In this document: piece by piece, positions 43,997-52,989 of the stretch | How the letters are laid out: every line of letters starts with the position of its first letter | Position numbering within the stretch: position 1 is the first letter of the stretch | Origin: Fen-1258 sp947085815 | GTDB lineage: Bacteria; Bacteroidota; Ignavibacteria; Ignavibacteriales; Melioribacteraceae | DNA length: 64,000 nt | Assembly (NCBI GenBank): GCA_947085815.1 | Contig: CAMTXU010000036.1 | Location: forward strand, 17,551-81,550 | Reading direction: 5' to 3' | Made by a program: the position numbers and the translations under genes | The notes under the pieces: model-generated | Seen by the model: only the letters and a program-made list of their open reading frames with translations | Told to the model about the DNA's origin: nothing | Database searches by the model: none

Positions 43997-45355
43997 TTAT
44001 CTCCCTCTCTCTTGAATTGCAAGATCGCGTTTACCAGTTGGAACAATACTTAAAATAACCCTTCCGTCATTGGGAAGAAAAGTCTGAGCCGCGGCTTGGA
44101 TATCATTAGGGCTCAGTGCTTTATATCTTGCGAGATCTTCGTTAAAGTAATCCGGATTGCCGGTATAGTAAAAATATTGATTGAGCTGATTTGCTTTGCC
44201 ATTAAAGCCGCCGGGTTTTTCCAATTGATCTAACATCTGCGCTTCGTTTTTGTTTACCACTCTCTGTAGTTCCCTCACTGTGGGAGGAGTTGTTTTGATC
44301 TTATCTATCTCTTCTTGGATTACTTTTCTTAATTCTTCAAGATTATGCCCTGCGCGTGCAGTTGCAACAACTTGAAATTGAGATGCGAGTTTGGATGACG
44401 ATTGATATGCCTGTACATCCTGCGCTATCTGAAGTTCATAAACGAGGCGTTGATACAGACGTGAATTTTTCCCGCCAGATAATATATTTCCGAGCACGTC
44501 TAATTCCGCGTCGCCCGGTGCGAACCATGCGGGTGTAATCCACGCAATGTAAATTCTTGGAAGTTGAACTTTATCTTCGAGTACAAGAATCTTTTCTTCG
44601 GTAATCTTTGCCTCAGGTGCGTTTATAGGAGGTACTGGTTTGCCTTTTGGAATATCTCCGAACCATTTCTCTACAAGCTTAATTGTCTCTTTTGGGTTAA
44701 TGTCTCCAGCTATCGAAAGGCTTGCATTGTTCGGCGCGTAATATAATTTAAAGAACTCAACAACATCATCATAACTTGCGGCGCTTAAATCTGCCATCGA
44801 GCCTATAACCGGCCAATTGTATGGATGATTTGCAGGAAAAAGATTTTTTAAAATCGTCTCTTCCGATAAGCCGTATGGACGGTTCTCATAACTTTGTCGT
44901 CTTTCATTCTTCACAACATCTCTTTGAGCGTCAACGCTTTTTGGCGTCATCGCATCTAACAGAAATCCCATCCGGTCGGAATCGAGATAGAGCGCTAATT
45001 CAAGAGCGTTGGATGGAAGATCTTCATAATAATTTGTTCTGTCTTCCGTGGTGGACCCGTTGTTATCTGCGCCGGAAGCTTCAAGAAGCTTATCGAATTG
45101 ACCCTCAGCTACATTTCCAGAACCCATAAACATCAGGTGCTCAAAAAGATGAGCAAAACCTGTACGTCCAGGTTTTTCATACCCGGAACCGACATGATAC
45201 CAAGTATTAACTGTTACAGTTGGAGTTGAATGATCTTCATGCAGAATTACATTCAACCCGTTAGGAAGAACATAACGAGTGTATGGAACTTTTATCTGGT
45301 TTTGCGCAGATAAACTTATAACCATAACTAAAAGCAAAACAGCAAATTTCTTCAT
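43997..45355 (-). CDS. M16 family zinc peptidase, catalytic subunit
   Basis: 452 residues, exported (signal peptide ends LSAQ). The inverted zinc motif is intact in GFAHLFEHLMFMG (HLFEH, residue ~69), and the third ligand Glu is expected in KNERRQSYENRPYG about 75 residues later. WYHVGSGYEKPGRTG is the typical lead-in. The C-terminal domain lacks a clear Arg-Tyr pair, which is present in the adjacent zinc-less chain. GGAGAAGGG precedes the ATG. First gene of the two-gene M16 operon; together they probably degrade oligopeptides in the periplasm. Confidence 0.93.
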   Translation of the reverse strand: MKKFAVLLLVMVISLSAQNQIKVPYTRYVLPNGLNVILHEDHSTPTVTVNTWYHVGSGYEKPGRTGFAHLFEHLMFMGSGNVAEGQFDKLLEASGADNNGSTTEDRTNYYEDLPSNALELALYLDSDRMGFLLDAMTPKSVDAQRDVVKNERRQSYENRPYGLSEETILKNLFPANHPYNWPVIGSMADLSAASYDDVVEFFKLYYAPNNASLSIAGDINPKETIKLVEKWFGDIPKGKPVPPINAPEAKITEEKILVLEDKVQLPRIYIAWITPAWFAPGDAELDVLGNILSGGKNSRLYQRLVYELQIAQDVQAYQSSSKLASQFQVVATARAGHNLEELRKVIQEEIDKIKTTPPTVRELQRVVNKNEAQMLDQLEKPGGFNGKANQLNQYFYYTGNPDYFNEDLARYKALSPNDIQAAAQTFLPNDGRVILSIVPTGKRDLAIQERGR

Positions 45356-45484
45356 CCCTTCTCCTTTTTTATTTATTACGACATATAATTGTTGAGCATT
45401 ACTAAATAAAGCGACAATGATTAGACGTATTAAGTCGAATAAGTTGGAAAAAAGTTTACCAAATTCTAAAACTCAAGATTATTT

Positions 45485-45994
45485 TCACCATCTGTTGAAA
45501 TGAATCCGTGATTGTTTGAATCGCTCCGGAGTTTCGTGAACCTCATTCGGAAGACCAATTGCAACTAGAGAGATCGGAATAATGTTTTCCGGTAATTCAA
45601 ACAATTTCACCATTGGTTCCATTCTTTCTTTGCGTGGATATAGCCCGAGCCACACGCCGCCCAAGCCAAGATCATGTGCGGCAAGTAATAAATTTTGTGT
45701 TGCCGCTGAACAGTTAACTGCAAGATACTCAGGAATGCTTTCTATAAAAATATCGCCGCAGATTAAAATTGCAAGAGGCACTTCATAAACCATATTAGCA
45801 TGTGGATGAATCCTTGGAATCTTATGCAGAGTATCTTTTTGAGTAACAACAATAAAATGCCATGGCTGTGTGTCGCGCGCTGAGGGTGCGTACATTGCAG
45901 CTTCCAATAATTTGTTTATTAACTCATCCGGAATTGCTGCAGATATAAATTTTCTAATGCTTCTTCTTGTGCGGATTGCTTCAAGTGTTTCCAT
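45485..45994 (-). CDS. Nitroreductase family protein
   Basis: About 169 residues of the FMN-dependent nitroreductase fold, at the short end of the family. AIRTRRSIRKF (residues 5-15) binds the FMN phosphate, AMYAPSARDTQPWHFIVV is the second cofactor block, and LGLGGVWLGLYPR the third. It acts as a dimer reducing nitro compounds, quinones or flavins with NAD(P)H; the physiological substrate is not apparent. The frame opens at 46021, but the ATG at 45994 gives the standard N-terminus. Single gene. Confidence 0.9.
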   Translation of the reverse strand: METLEAIRTRRSIRKFISAAIPDELINKLLEAAMYAPSARDTQPWHFIVVTQKDTLHKIPRIHPHANMVYEVPLAILICGDIFIESIPEYLAVNCSAATQNLLLAAHDLGLGGVWLGLYPRKERMEPMVKLFELPENIIPISLVAIGLPNEVHETPERFKQSRIHFNRW

Positions 45995-46103
45995 TTTAGA
46001 TGTGACTTTTTGTTTGTACAAAATTAATTGAATTTCGGATTAAAGTTGTACAATTCTTGAAGCATATAAACCACCTCATTAGTTCTATGATTGATGTAAA
46101 ACT

Positions 46104-47183
46104 TCATCTCATAATAGAAGGAATTATATAATCGGAGATAATCTGAAGCACCTTGCGTTCATTCTCGTCCGAAATTCCCCAGTCAATATATGGATTTGAT
46201 GTGGCGGCGATAATCATATTTAGATCCGGCACGCAAATAATGTATTGTCCGCCATATCCCAGCGCGAAAAATATTTTCTGTCCGGCAAGCTCTCCAAGCC
46301 ACCACAAATAACCATAGCCCGCTTTACTCAAACTTCCCCAGACTCCGGTAGATCCGCCCGAATATAGAAGAGAGCTTTTCACCCACGCTTCTGGAACAAT
46401 TTGCTGACCGTTCAACTTTCCATTGTTCAAGTAGATCAATCCCAGAGCCGCCATGTTGCGCGTTGTAAAAAACATATCGTTACCGCCGAAATAAATGCCT
46501 TGCGGATCGCGCGTCCACTCTTTTATTACAATGCCAGAGGGTTCAAATAAATATTTTTTAGCGAAATCAAATGTACTCATCCCTGATGCTTTGCTTAACA
46601 CTCCGGAGATCAGATGTGTTCCTGCTGTTGAATATTGAGTTTTTGAACCGGGCACAAAATCCAAAGGCAATTCAATAATTGTTTTGATCCAATTGCTGCT
46701 TAAAGTAAATGTGAAGTAAGCTTCAACATCGCCCTTGATTCCGCCTTTCATGGTTAGTAAATGTTCAAGTGTTATATCTTTTATGCGTGAATCAATGTTT
46801 GATGAATTGTACTCCGGGAAAAATTCTATCATCTTTTGATCGATCCTTAGAATTCCTTTATCTACAGCGATTCCCAGTAATGCAGAGAGAAAGCTTTTCG
46901 AAACCGATCTTACCGTTTGATAGCTGTTAACATTCCCGCCATTATAATATTTTTCCGCGGCGATTTTTCCGTTTCTAATTATAAGCATACTATTGATAAA
47001 TCCTTTGTTGCCCGCTTCGGTTAACGCAGTTGATATCATCGTTTCGTTCAAGCCAAGTTTGGCTGGATTTGATACTTCCAAATAAAAGCCGCCTGGGCTT
47101 ACTTCTTCGGCTTGGTTAACGCAGGAGTTTAATACACCGAGAGCTGTTAATATAATCGATAGATAAAGTAATTCTCTTTTCAT
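46104..47183 (-). CDS. Serine hydrolase lipoprotein (beta-lactamase class C fold)
   Basis: About 359 residues. The N-terminus is a lipoprotein signal with lipobox LNSC (Cys near residue 21), so it is anchored to a membrane. The beta-lactamase-type fold follows: SxxK as SVSKSF, QYSTAG in the place of the YxN motif (Thr for Asn), and GYGGQYI as the third box. Relatives include esterases, D-aminopeptidases and penicillin-binding-like enzymes. The altered second motif argues against true beta-lactamase activity. I moved the start from 47240 to the ATG at 47183 so that the lipoprotein signal begins the protein. Confidence 0.85.
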   Translation of the reverse strand: MKRELLYLSIILTALGVLNSCVNQAEEVSPGGFYLEVSNPAKLGLNETMISTALTEAGNKGFINSMLIIRNGKIAAEKYYNGGNVNSYQTVRSVSKSFLSALLGIAVDKGILRIDQKMIEFFPEYNSSNIDSRIKDITLEHLLTMKGGIKGDVEAYFTFTLSSNWIKTIIELPLDFVPGSKTQYSTAGTHLISGVLSKASGMSTFDFAKKYLFEPSGIVIKEWTRDPQGIYFGGNDMFFTTRNMAALGLIYLNNGKLNGQQIVPEAWVKSSLLYSGGSTGVWGSLSKAGYGYLWWLGELAGQKIFFALGYGGQYIICVPDLNMIIAATSNPYIDWGISDENERKVLQIISDYIIPSIMR

Positions 47184-47324
47184 AGATTCGTACCGCTCGT
47201 TGAACGAAAAGTTAGTATTGTTTTCAGGCGGAATCAACATAAAAAAAGGAAGGACTTCCTAAGCTTCTTCCATATTGATATTGAAATTCAACTTGGGCAA
47301 ATTGCAAAAAAATATTTGTATTGT

Positions 47325-47450
47325 ATGAATCAAAAACCAAAAATAAAAAAGAAGAAGACGCGCATTCCTTTACCCAAACAACGCGAAAAGGTGAAAGAAT
47401 CGGGTAAACTTTATAAACGTAAAAAAGTGCGGATATCGGCAAACGAATGA
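47325..47450 (+). CDS. Small basic protein, 41 residues
   Basis: A plus-strand ORF, ATG at 47325 to TGA at 47450, in the gap between two minus-strand genes. It is extremely basic: MNQKPKIKKKKTRIPLPKQR, then EKVKESGKLYKRKKVRIS and ANE. The block IPLPKQREKVKESGKLYKRKK looks like short Lys-rich proteins I associate with Bacteroidota genomes, perhaps nucleic-acid or ribosome associated, but I cannot name a family. There is no good ribosome-binding site, so it could be chance; the amino-acid pattern argues for a real gene. Confidence 0.45.
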   Translation: MNQKPKIKKKKTRIPLPKQREKVKESGKLYKRKKVRISANE

Positions 47451-47455
47451 CCTTA

Positions 47456-48133
47456 TTATGAATTGATTGCGGCAAATCCTTCTTTCGATTCTTCTACAAA
47501 TTTCTTTACAAGATTGTAATCCTTTCTTCCGTCTTTTGATTCTACGCCTGTGTGCACATCAACACCCGCCGGACGAATTTCAAAAATTGCGTTTTTAACA
47601 TTAGAGGGATTAAGTCCTCCCGCTATTATTACCGGCTTGTGAGAAATATCAACAAGTTTTTTACTTATACTCCAATCGTGTGTTTTTCCCGTAGCACCCT
47701 CAGCACCTGTAGCCGGATCAAATGTATCTGTGATGAATGCATCAATCCATGGAGAAAGTGTTTCAACCATCTCTTCTAAATCCGCATAATTATTCTCAGC
47801 TATAACCAAACTCTTAAATATTTCTAAAGATGGATTGAGCACTTTAGTTTTTTCCAGTTCTTGCTTGGAAATTCTTCCGTGAAGCTGAACAATATTTACA
47901 TTAAGTTTTTCGCAGAAAGCAATTATCTCTTTTGCATTATCTAAATAAGTAATCAGCACAGCGCGGTGCGGTGGTTTAATTATGTTAATTACCTCCACTG
48001 CTTCGTCTTCTGTTAAGTCTTCTTTGTTTACAGGTAGTCTAAGTGGAAATCCAAGATAATCAACGCCCGCATTCATCAGCATGATTGCCTCTTCTTTATC
48101 AATCACACCGGCTATTTGAATTAGATTTTTCAT
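47456..48133 (-). CDS. Phosphoribosylanthranilate isomerase (TrpF)-like protein
   Basis: About 225 residues of the TIM-barrel TrpF family, which isomerises phosphoribosylanthranilate in tryptophan synthesis. NVNIVQLHG, WIDAFITDT (with the Asp expected to act as general acid), VIIAGGLNPSNV and AGVDVHTGVESKDGRKD are typical. However, the first strand reads LIQIAGVID where TrpF has KICG, so the catalytic Cys is Ala, and the usual GFIFYPKSPR loop is replaced by GFPLRLPVNKE. No other trp gene is nearby. It may be a divergent isomerase or act on another phosphosugar. Start ATG at 48133 follows AAGGA. Confidence 0.78.
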   Translation of the reverse strand: MKNLIQIAGVIDKEEAIMLMNAGVDYLGFPLRLPVNKEDLTEDEAVEVINIIKPPHRAVLITYLDNAKEIIAFCEKLNVNIVQLHGRISKQELEKTKVLNPSLEIFKSLVIAENNYADLEEMVETLSPWIDAFITDTFDPATGAEGATGKTHDWSISKKLVDISHKPVIIAGGLNPSNVKNAIFEIRPAGVDVHTGVESKDGRKDYNLVKKFVEESKEGFAAINS

Positions 48134-48352
48134 TTTGATTTCCTTGTTACACTTAAAATAACTTCTAAACTTATATTTCACAAAAATTTCTCAAATCATC
48201 TCTATTGTATTGATTTGGTTTTACCCCCAGAAAAGTTTCAACCTCCAATAAATTGCGCAGTACTTCCCTTTATTAACAGGCGTTTAAGCAATAGACTATC
48301 TATAAACTGATTGGTTTTGAAATGATGAATTGATTGTAAGATTGATGGAAAA

Positions 48353-48386
48353 AGAAGCCACTCCTCCAATAATAAGAATGGCTTCT
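48353..48386 (-). terminator. Intrinsic terminator of the frameshifted T9SS gene
   Basis: An 8-bp stem AGAAGCCA / TGGCTTCT with an 18-nt loop, followed on the minus strand by TTTTCC; 16 bp beyond the stop codon of the T9SS gene. Confidence 0.75.
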
Positions 48387-48402
48387 AAAACTTAACTGAA
48401 AA

Positions 48403-50385
48403 TTATTTCACAAGCTGCATTTTCTTAGTTAACTGATAATTACCTGCAACAAGTTTGTAAACATATGTACCGCTCGATAGTCTTGAAGCATTGTACTCAA
48501 CTTCAAACTTCCCAGCCGGTTTGCTCTCATTAATCAGTGTAGCAACCTCGCTTCCGAGCATATCATAAATTTTTAATGTTACAAAATTTGCATCAGGTAA
48601 GGAATAAGAAATTTTTGTTGAAGGATTGAACGGGTTAGGATAGTTCTGCTCAAGTGAATACTCTCTTGGAATTGATTCATTTTCCGTTGCCTTTGCTAAA
48701 TATTTTTCTTGTTTTAATCCGTCATTTTCAACTATTGCCCCTTGAGGTGGAGGTGAATCAATAACATCTACTGTCCACTCATTAGAAACTTTTGTGGTGT
48801 TACTTCCGTCTGTGACCGTACATCTTAACTTATAATCGCGCAAGTCATAAGGATTGTGAGGTTTACTAAAGGTATATGAGTTTGTACCGACTGAAAACCA
48901 ATAATTACTTGGAACAGATTCAATTGTAATATCTCCATCTTTTTTCTTCTCTTTATCTTTCTCTCGTTTTTCTTTTTCTTTCTTAACGCTATCATAGGTT
49001 TTCAAATAACCGGCACCTTCTAAATACATTATTTCCCATTGGTATGTAAATGGCTCAAGACCGTTACCCAATTGAACATACCAATTACCTGTACCACCTT
49101 GGTATAATTCGTAAGTTCCATTAACATACGCGTATGTTAATGGAATTGGTAAAAGATCAGCTTCTTTAGCAAACCAATACAATAAGCCAGCAGTAGCTCT
49201 TATTGCTTGAGGAAACATACGTTCCCTTACATTAAATATCTGTGCATCTCCAAATGGACCATTGATGGTTGTAGGGGCACCGAATAATGAAATATTAAGA
49301 GAATTTAAATAACTAATTTCTTCAGGTAATGGATTACCAGAGAAATAATCATTGTTTAGTCTATAATGTGGTCCTTGTGTGGCAAAATGATTTGCCATTT
49401 GATTTGTAGTATACATCAAAAAATGTAAAGGATTAGATGATTGGTATGGGTTTATGTAGCCCCCGACCTGACTAAATGTATTTTGAGCATTCCAATTAAA
49501 ATCGTAACCAAAATATTTTACAGACTCTCATCATTGCCACGCGGATCAATATTGGTGTGTGCAGGTACACTCATATCTTGTAAGAGATGGCACATTCTTC
49601 CAAGTATTTCCCAGACTACCTTGTTTTTTGTATCCTCGTTTAATTTAAGTGTTATAGTTCCATTTGTTGGTAAATAAACAATTGTACTACCATTTGTTTT
49701 ATGCAGGTAATAATAAGCGTTTGGCAGATTTTTTATTTTTATAATTCCTGTTTTGTATAAATCAATTAAGTTTGTGTAGTAGAATTCTTGGAAAGTCCGA
49801 CCATTAAGATCGGAAAGGTAAGCGTCTGAATTCCCATCAACATACAACCACCTATCGTCAACAAATACCCCCCCAGTCTCCGTCTTTATATTTTTTAATC
49901 TTTTGATATGCATTTGGGATAGTAAATGAAGCTGCACTTACTAAAGGAAAAGGAGGTAACCAATCAATTGTAACTGCTGCTCTAATTGTTGTATTAATAT
50001 TATCACCATCGTCTGCATACCAAAAATGTGTTGAGCTTACAAACCCATCGGGACGCAATCCGCCAAATATTGCTGCAAAATCATAAATGCTACCAGTTAT
50101 ACCAGTTAAGGTTGGGGGATTGCTTTTAGAATAACCATAAACAACATCGTCCTCATCTTCGCGCCATGCGCCAGTTGTAATATAACCTCTTTGCCAAGGT
50201 CTTTCCCCCTCATAAAAGTTTGTCCAGTCTCCTATTCTGTCCTTCATAATTCGAACATCACCACTTAGTTGCATCTTTAATAATTTATATGCCTCCATTG
50301 TTAAATACTGATGTACGTGCTGTTTATGTGCAGTGATGACACCAGATAATAATAGAGCAAGCAGAATGACTAATAATTTTTTCAT
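48403..50385 (-). pseudogene. T9SS-secreted zinc PLC/P1-nuclease-like protein, two frameshifts
   Basis: One gene split over three reading-frame pieces: 49858-50385, about 49518-49937, and 48403 to about 49527. Joined, it would encode ~660 residues: signal peptide, a His-rich start (HKQHVHQYLTMEAYKLL), then GRMCHLLQDMSVPAHT and QAIRATAGLLYWFAKEA, the arrangement of zinc-dependent phospholipase C / P1-nuclease folds; then a PKD-like region and a T9SS sorting domain (NYPNPFNPSTKISYSLP). The first break is a run of seven G (49868-49874 region, minus strand) where six would restore the frame; the second is an extra AG in GATGAGAGTC near 49527. Either real decay or phase variation, or sequencing errors. 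Confidence 0.8.
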
Positions 50386-50394
50386 ATAGACTCC

Positions 50395-50928
50395 TTAAAA
50401 AATATTATAGTTGATTCCGATTTTTATTGATGGGAAAAATAATATTGATGCTGTTTTAGCAGCGCTTAAACCAAAACCAACAGCCCAATATATTTTTAGT
50501 TTTGATTTATCAATATTTTCATTCCCAATGTTTAACTCAAAATAATTCCCTTTCGTGACTGAATTAATTTTCTCATATAATGATAGCTTTAAATAAGAAA
50601 TGTATTCAGCAGAGATAGTGTTGATTATCCACTGTTTTGGAAAATAACTTATTTTAATTCCAACACCCCCTCCTCCACCGAGAATACCAGCTCCAATCCA
50701 AGTTACTGCATATTTAAATGAAAAAGCTAGTTCAGGAGAAATTTGGTAACCAATTCCTAAATTATATATTTCAAGCAACCCAATACCGGCATAAACAAAT
50801 ACATTTCTTGTACTATCATTTTGATCTTTAGAGAATTCGTTTTGAGAATAAACTTGTTGTCCTCTCAAACAATTTTGAGTGAGTAGAGCCCCTAAAATAA
50901 ATAGCATCAAATAGTTTTTTGTTTTCAT
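50395..50928 (-). CDS. Small predicted outer-membrane beta-barrel protein
   Basis: 177 residues with a signal peptide (MKTKNYLMLFILGALLTQNC, cut after about RGQ) and an alternating hydrophobic pattern ending in an aromatic residue (IKIGINYNIF), as expected for an 8-strand outer-membrane barrel. FVYAGIGLLEIYNLGIGYQI and GAGILGGGGGVGIKISYFPK are likely strands. No family recognised. It lies 9 bp upstream of the frameshifted T9SS gene and probably shares its promoter at 51118-51146, hinting at related surface roles. Confidence 0.65.
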   Translation of the reverse strand: MKTKNYLMLFILGALLTQNCLRGQQVYSQNEFSKDQNDSTRNVFVYAGIGLLEIYNLGIGYQISPELAFSFKYAVTWIGAGILGGGGGVGIKISYFPKQWIINTISAEYISYLKLSLYEKINSVTKGNYFELNIGNENIDKSKLKIYWAVGFGLSAAKTASILFFPSIKIGINYNIF

Positions 50929-51278
50929 AAAATTCCTCAGAAATAGTTATTTGTGTTTGTGGCTATATCTCGCGTTACGTAAACCCAACAAAATATAGAT
51001 CAAGGAGCAATTCATTTTGTAGAATTGGAAAGTATTAGATGTAAATAACAAAAGATAGTATAAAGAATGGAAGAAAAAGTATCACATTACCTCCCGTTAT
51101 GTTACAATTTCAATTATAATATATTGTCTATATATGGCCTTGTCAAGTTAAAATTTACTCCATTTATTCAGAGGAGGTAAAGCAGTAGATCATTTCCATC
51201 GCGAAGTAATTTCTCTTGCGGCATTGGATTTCAAAGTAAGAAGGCATAATTTATAACAGTAAGTGGAGATAAATTTTT
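50929..51278. other. 350-bp divergent intergenic region
   Basis: Separates the outer-membrane barrel gene (minus) from the histidine kinase gene (plus). It holds the minus-strand promoter at 51118-51146, leaving a leader of about 180 bases before the barrel gene. No ORF or tRNA is seen. The kinase promoter is not obvious; a GTGGAGAT ribosome-binding site precedes its ATG. Confidence 0.6.
51118..51146 (-). promoter_or_regulatory. Sigma70-type promoter for the barrel/T9SS genes
   Basis: On the minus strand a perfect TTGACA (51146-51141), 17-bp spacer and TATATT (51123-51118). It would give a long leader (~180 bases) to the 50928 start. Confidence 0.75.
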
Positions 51279-52517
51279 ATGGATACAAAAACAAGTGAGT
51301 TACAAAAAATAATACGCGCCGCCGAGCTTGTTAATTCTAATCTCAGCTTAAACGAGGTTCTCAAAAATATTGTGTCTGTGGCTTTAGAGTTAACCAACGC
51401 CGATCGCGGAACGCTCTATCTTGTTGATAAAAGTAAGGATGAAATCTGGTCTCTTATTGCAACCGGCAGCGATACTTTGGAAATTAGATTGAAAATTGGA
51501 GAGGGGCTGGCAGGCTATGTTGCCAGTCATGGCGAGATAGTAAACATCAAGGATGTTAAAACAGATAACCGCTTTAATTCCGCGTTTGATAATTTGAGCG
51601 GGTATCAAACTCTCAACATGATCTGCTTTCCAATTAAAAACATCGAGCAAGAAGTTGTTGGTGTACTTCAACTCTTAAATAACCGCAATGGTGAATTTAT
51701 CGACCGTGATGAAAAATTTTTGACTGCACTTTCAATCCATTCAGCCATAGCAATCAATAATGCCTTAATGCTTCGGAAACAGGTTGAACTTAACCAAGAG
51801 CTTACCGTTGCAAAACAAGAAGCTCAACGCTTTGCAATGCTTAGATCTCATTTCCTTACGCAAATGTCTCACGAAATTAGAACGCCGTTGAACATTATCT
51901 ATGGCGGAATTCAGTACCTGAAGTTAAAAACCGATTCACTTCCATCCGGTGATTTCTCCGAAATATTCGAATTGATTGAAACCGGCAGCAGCAGAATAAC
52001 GCGAACCATAGACAGCATAGTTGAAATGTCGGAGATCAAATCGGGGAGCTATGAAATTAATTTTGTAGATATCAATTTGGAGAATGATATTCTACACCCC
52101 GTAATTAATAATTTTAAGGAGTCTGCCCTCTCAAAAAAAATAGAATTGATCTTTAGGAAAACAACCGATGTGAGTAGTGTCTTAAAAGATAAATTTATGC
52201 TATACCAGATCTTCACAGAAATTATTGACAACGCAATTAAGTTTACAGACACTGGAACTGTATTGATCACATTGGCGCTGAATTCCGAAGGTAAATTATT
52301 AGTGAGTATTAAAGATACCGGAATTGGTATTTCGCCTGAATTTTTGGATAACCTCTTTGATCCTTTTACTCAAGAGGAGACGGGTAGTTCAAGAAAATAC
52401 GAAGGGAATGGATTAGCGTTGGCTTTGGTTAAGAAATATGCTGAATTGAATAATCTTTCAATCTCAGTTCAAAGCGAAAAAAATGTTGGAACCGAGTTTG
52501 CGGTGGTTTTCGACTAA
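51279..52517 (+). CDS. GAF-domain sensor histidine kinase
   Basis: 412 residues, soluble (no membrane segment). A GAF domain occupies residues ~10-165 (ADRGTLYLVDKSKDEIW, IGEGLAGYVASHGE); then HisKA with the phosphorylated His in MSHEIRTPLN (residue ~200); then HATPase with EIIDNAIKFTDTG, VSIKDTGIGISPEF and a G2 box reading EGNGLALALVKKY in place of the usual GTGLGL. No receiver domain is attached and no response regulator is adjacent, so its partner is elsewhere. The GAF ligand is unknown. Confidence 0.92.
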   Translation: MDTKTSELQKIIRAAELVNSNLSLNEVLKNIVSVALELTNADRGTLYLVDKSKDEIWSLIATGSDTLEIRLKIGEGLAGYVASHGEIVNIKDVKTDNRFNSAFDNLSGYQTLNMICFPIKNIEQEVVGVLQLLNNRNGEFIDRDEKFLTALSIHSAIAINNALMLRKQVELNQELTVAKQEAQRFAMLRSHFLTQMSHEIRTPLNIIYGGIQYLKLKTDSLPSGDFSEIFELIETGSSRITRTIDSIVEMSEIKSGSYEINFVDINLENDILHPVINNFKESALSKKIELIFRKTTDVSSVLKDKFMLYQIFTEIIDNAIKFTDTGTVLITLALNSEGKLLVSIKDTGIGISPEFLDNLFDPFTQEETGSSRKYEGNGLALALVKKYAELNNLSISVQSEKNVGTEFAVVFD

Positions 52518-52726
52518 GCAATACCAGACCCCCGCATCTTAACATCAAATAAAAATGAAAACAAAATTAGGTTAGTAACAATAGATAGCTTATGTTTACA
52601 CCCGTAATGGCAGCAACTTTAGATGTAGATGTAGACGTAGAAGTAAATTCGAACCCTTCAAGTAGATCTTAAAGCCCTGTCGCAACAACAATCAATTATT
52701 TACAAATTATTAAAGGAGCTTCTGTT
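52518..52726 (+). promoter_or_regulatory. Leader region of the cold-shock gene
   Basis: A 209-bp gap ending in AAAGGAG before the cspA-like ATG. Cold-shock mRNAs usually have long structured leaders, and a transcript starting in this gap would fit. It contains a short GATGTAGATGTAGACGTAGA tract. No clear cold-box sequence is recognised. Confidence 0.35.
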
Positions 52727-52939
52727 ATGGCAGAGCGCAAACAAGGATCTGTTAAATGGTTTAACAGCACAAAAGGTTTTGGTTTTATTTCACAAGAAGG
52801 TGGAGAAGATGTATTCGTACATTTTCAGTCAATCATTGGAGATGGATACAAATCTTTAGCAGAAAACGATAAAGTTGAATTTTCAGTTACTCAAGGTCCA
52901 AAAGGACTTCAAGCAGCTGAAGTTAAAGTAATTCGCTAA
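52727..52939 (+). CDS. Cold-shock protein (CspA family)
   Basis: A 70-residue single cold-shock domain that binds single-stranded RNA/DNA and melts RNA structure. RNP1 is KGFGFISQE, RNP2 is VFVHFQSI, and GSVKWFNSTKGFGF is the classic N-terminus. Cytoplasmic. AAAGGAG lies 8 bases upstream of the ATG. It has its own terminator, so it is a single-gene unit. May be cold-induced or constitutive; the sequence does not decide. Confidence 0.97.
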   Translation: MAERKQGSVKWFNSTKGFGFISQEGGEDVFVHFQSIIGDGYKSLAENDKVEFSVTQGPKGLQAAEVKVIR

Positions 52940-52961
52940 GAATAAATTATTCTAGACTGCG

Positions 52962-52986
52962 ACCCCGCTAACAAGCGGGGTTTTTT
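52962..52986 (+). terminator. Intrinsic terminator of the cold-shock gene
   Basis: A perfect 8-bp stem ACCCCGCT / AGCGGGGT with an AACA loop and a T-run of six; textbook Rho-independent shape, 23 bp after the stop. Confidence 0.95.
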
Positions 52987-52989
52987 ATT

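Noticed and set aside
7915..45427. Shared 12-mer AATGATTAGACG upstream of the M13 and M16 peptidase genes (near 7915 and 45416)
   Set aside because: Hundreds of 12-base matches are expected by chance in a window this size; positions relative to the starts differ and no palindrome or promoter is formed.
52618..52645. Tandem GATGTAGATGTAGACGTAGA tract before the cold-shock gene as a possible microsatellite switch
   Set aside because: Only about three imperfect units, far from the start codon and not altering a reading frame.
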